Source: Candidatus Paceibacter sp.
Lineage (GTDB): Bacteria > Patescibacteriota > Minisyncoccia > UBA6257 > GWB1-50-10
Length of the DNA: 6,658 bases
Assembly (NCBI GenBank): GCA_020724685.1
Contig: DYGP01000038.1
Coordinates: forward strand, 1-6,658
Direction: 5' to 3'
A program made the position numbers and the translations under genes. Positions 6,102-6,658 of this stretch are shown piece by piece (the first letter of the stretch is position 1; every line of letters begins with the position of its first letter). A model generated the notes under the pieces. That model made no database searches, had not been told where the DNA came from, and was given only the letters and a program-made list of their open reading frames with translations.

Positions 6102-6569
6102 TCACCGCATCGGAAGCATCTCTCCGCTTCCGGCATAAGGAAAGGGGAGAAGTTCTCCCGCCGAAGTTTTTGCAATTTTGTCCTTTTTCGTATTCGAACA
6201 GATGACGTCAATGTCTCCGCCGCTTGTCGGGAGAAATTCCTGCATGAATTGCCTGCATGTTCCGCACGGCATCACCGGCTCTTCGACGACGCCGTCGTGA
6301 TCAATGCCGATGATGGCGATGGTTTTGATGTTTCGTTCTCCTTGGATGCCCGCCGCCGCGAGCGCAGTGCGCTCGGCGCAGAGATTCGCGGAAGACGATG
6401 CGTTTCCGATGTTCGATCCCGTAATGATTTTTCCTGTCGCTGTTCTGACGGCCGCCCCGACCCGCATCTTGCTGTTATAGGGATTATAGGCGTGCTCCGT
6501 CGCCCTTTCCGCCGCCGCGAGAAGATCTTTCTCTTCGTCGCTCAATTTTTCAAACGTTGTTGTGATCAT
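6102..6569 (-). CDS. cdd: Cytidine deaminase family protein
   Basis: This is a zinc-dependent nucleoside deaminase of the small CDA family, which converts cytidine or deoxycytidine to the uridine form in pyrimidine salvage in the cytoplasm, usually as a homotetramer. It has 155 residues, slightly longer than the usual 130-140. The zinc site is intact: CAERTA (64-69), with C64 as ligand and E66 as proton shuttle, and PCGTCRQ (101-107) with ligands C102 and C105. The N-terminal block YNPYNSKMRVGAAV matches the family but carries one extra residue, and M35 sits where a base-stacking Phe is usual. In the ribose-binding block, NIGNASSS replaces the common N-(V/I)-E-N, so the usual Glu is Gly55. 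Deamination chemistry is therefore likely, but the substrate may not be ordinary cytidine. The ATG is read at 6569-6567, without a Shine-Dalgarno. The gene is convergent with the plus-strand genes. Confidence 0.92.
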   Translation of the reverse strand: MITTTFEKLSDEEKDLLAAAERATEHAYNPYNSKMRVGAAVRTATGKIITGSNIGNASSSANLCAERTALAAAGIQGERNIKTIAIIGIDHDGVVEEPVMPCGTCRQFMQEFLPTSGGDIDVICSNTKKDKIAKTSAGELLPFPYAGSGEMLPMR

Positions 6570-6613
6570 GGCGGTGTCTGTTTGAAAATATCCGAACCGA
6601 AATCGCTGGGCTC

Positions 6614-6652
6614 GGCGGGCGGAATTCCCCCCACACCCCCCTTCCGCCCGCC
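6614..6652. repeat. 11-bp perfect inverted repeat with C-rich (G-rich on minus) loop
   Basis: GGCGGGCGGAA (6614-6624) is perfectly complementary to TTCCGCCCGCC (6642-6652). The 17-base loop holds two runs of six C separated by ACA. On the minus strand the loop is two G6 runs, which with nearby GG/GGG runs could form a G-quadruplex. It lies 45 bases upstream of the cdd start. Neither flank has a T-run, so it is not a standard terminator. It could be a dispersed palindromic repeat, an RNA element of a neighbouring gene outside the window, or a regulatory element of cdd. Confidence 0.75.
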
Positions 6653-6658
6653 TCGCCT

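Noticed and set aside
5781..6105. Minus-strand frames at 5781-6056 and 5908-6105, the latter with an ATGA overlap with the cdd stop
   Set aside because: The ATGA junction looks like coupling, but both frames read through the terminator, have polar, low-quality composition and no Shine-Dalgarno. The plus-strand small ORF fits the region better.
1..6658. CRISPR arrays, tRNA or rRNA genes, insertion sequences, phage genes, attachment sites
   Set aside because: I looked for spaced direct repeats, tRNA-like cloverleaf ends, transposase motifs and long terminal inverted repeats and found none. The window is filled by ordinary chromosomal genes.

Overview
The window is bacterial, of middling GC content, and densely packed. 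It looks like part of a Patescibacteria/CPR genome, probably a Parcubacteria-type lineage. This taxonomic reading is an inference. It rests on the lemA–htpX pair followed by a DUF4389 protein and a MacA/MacB-like cassette, on short intergenic gaps, and on the near absence of Shine-Dalgarno sequences at gene starts. TGA is a normal stop (lemA, the adaptor, the ATPase and cdd all end with it), so the UGA=Gly code of Gracilibacteria/SR1 is excluded.

Layout, left to right. Bases 1-527 hold the 3' part of lemA, whose start lies upstream of the window. A 186-base gap carries a probable promoter for the next unit. Then come five co-directional genes with gaps of 30, 63, 5 and -14 bases: an HtpX/M48 membrane metalloprotease (714-1616), a DUF4389 membrane protein (1647-1985), an HlyD/MacA-type adaptor with an enlarged helical region (2049-3830), a MacB/LolD-type ABC ATPase (3836-4555) and a MacB-type FtsX-family permease (4542-5768). 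A small two-helix membrane ORF follows (5854-6048), the only gene here with a clear Shine-Dalgarno. It ends at a strong intrinsic terminator (6047-6082). Convergent to it on the minus strand is a cytidine deaminase-family gene (6102-6569). The last 45 bases hold an 11-bp inverted repeat around a C-rich loop.

How the genes fit together (inference): the plus-strand set is an envelope module. HtpX handles membrane-protein quality control, and LemA is its frequent genomic neighbour. The adaptor, ATPase and permease would form one MacAB-like machine that exports, or moves within the envelope, an unknown substrate. No TolC-like gene is visible, and CPR cells are generally thought to lack a classical outer membrane, so the machine may work without an outer-membrane duct.

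The core gene families are all recognisable and I do not see an obviously new multi-gene system. The points most worth a second look are the deaminase, which keeps its zinc site but has lost usual ribose- and base-contacting residues, the enlarged adaptor, the orphan small membrane protein, and the C-rich-loop hairpin at the right edge.
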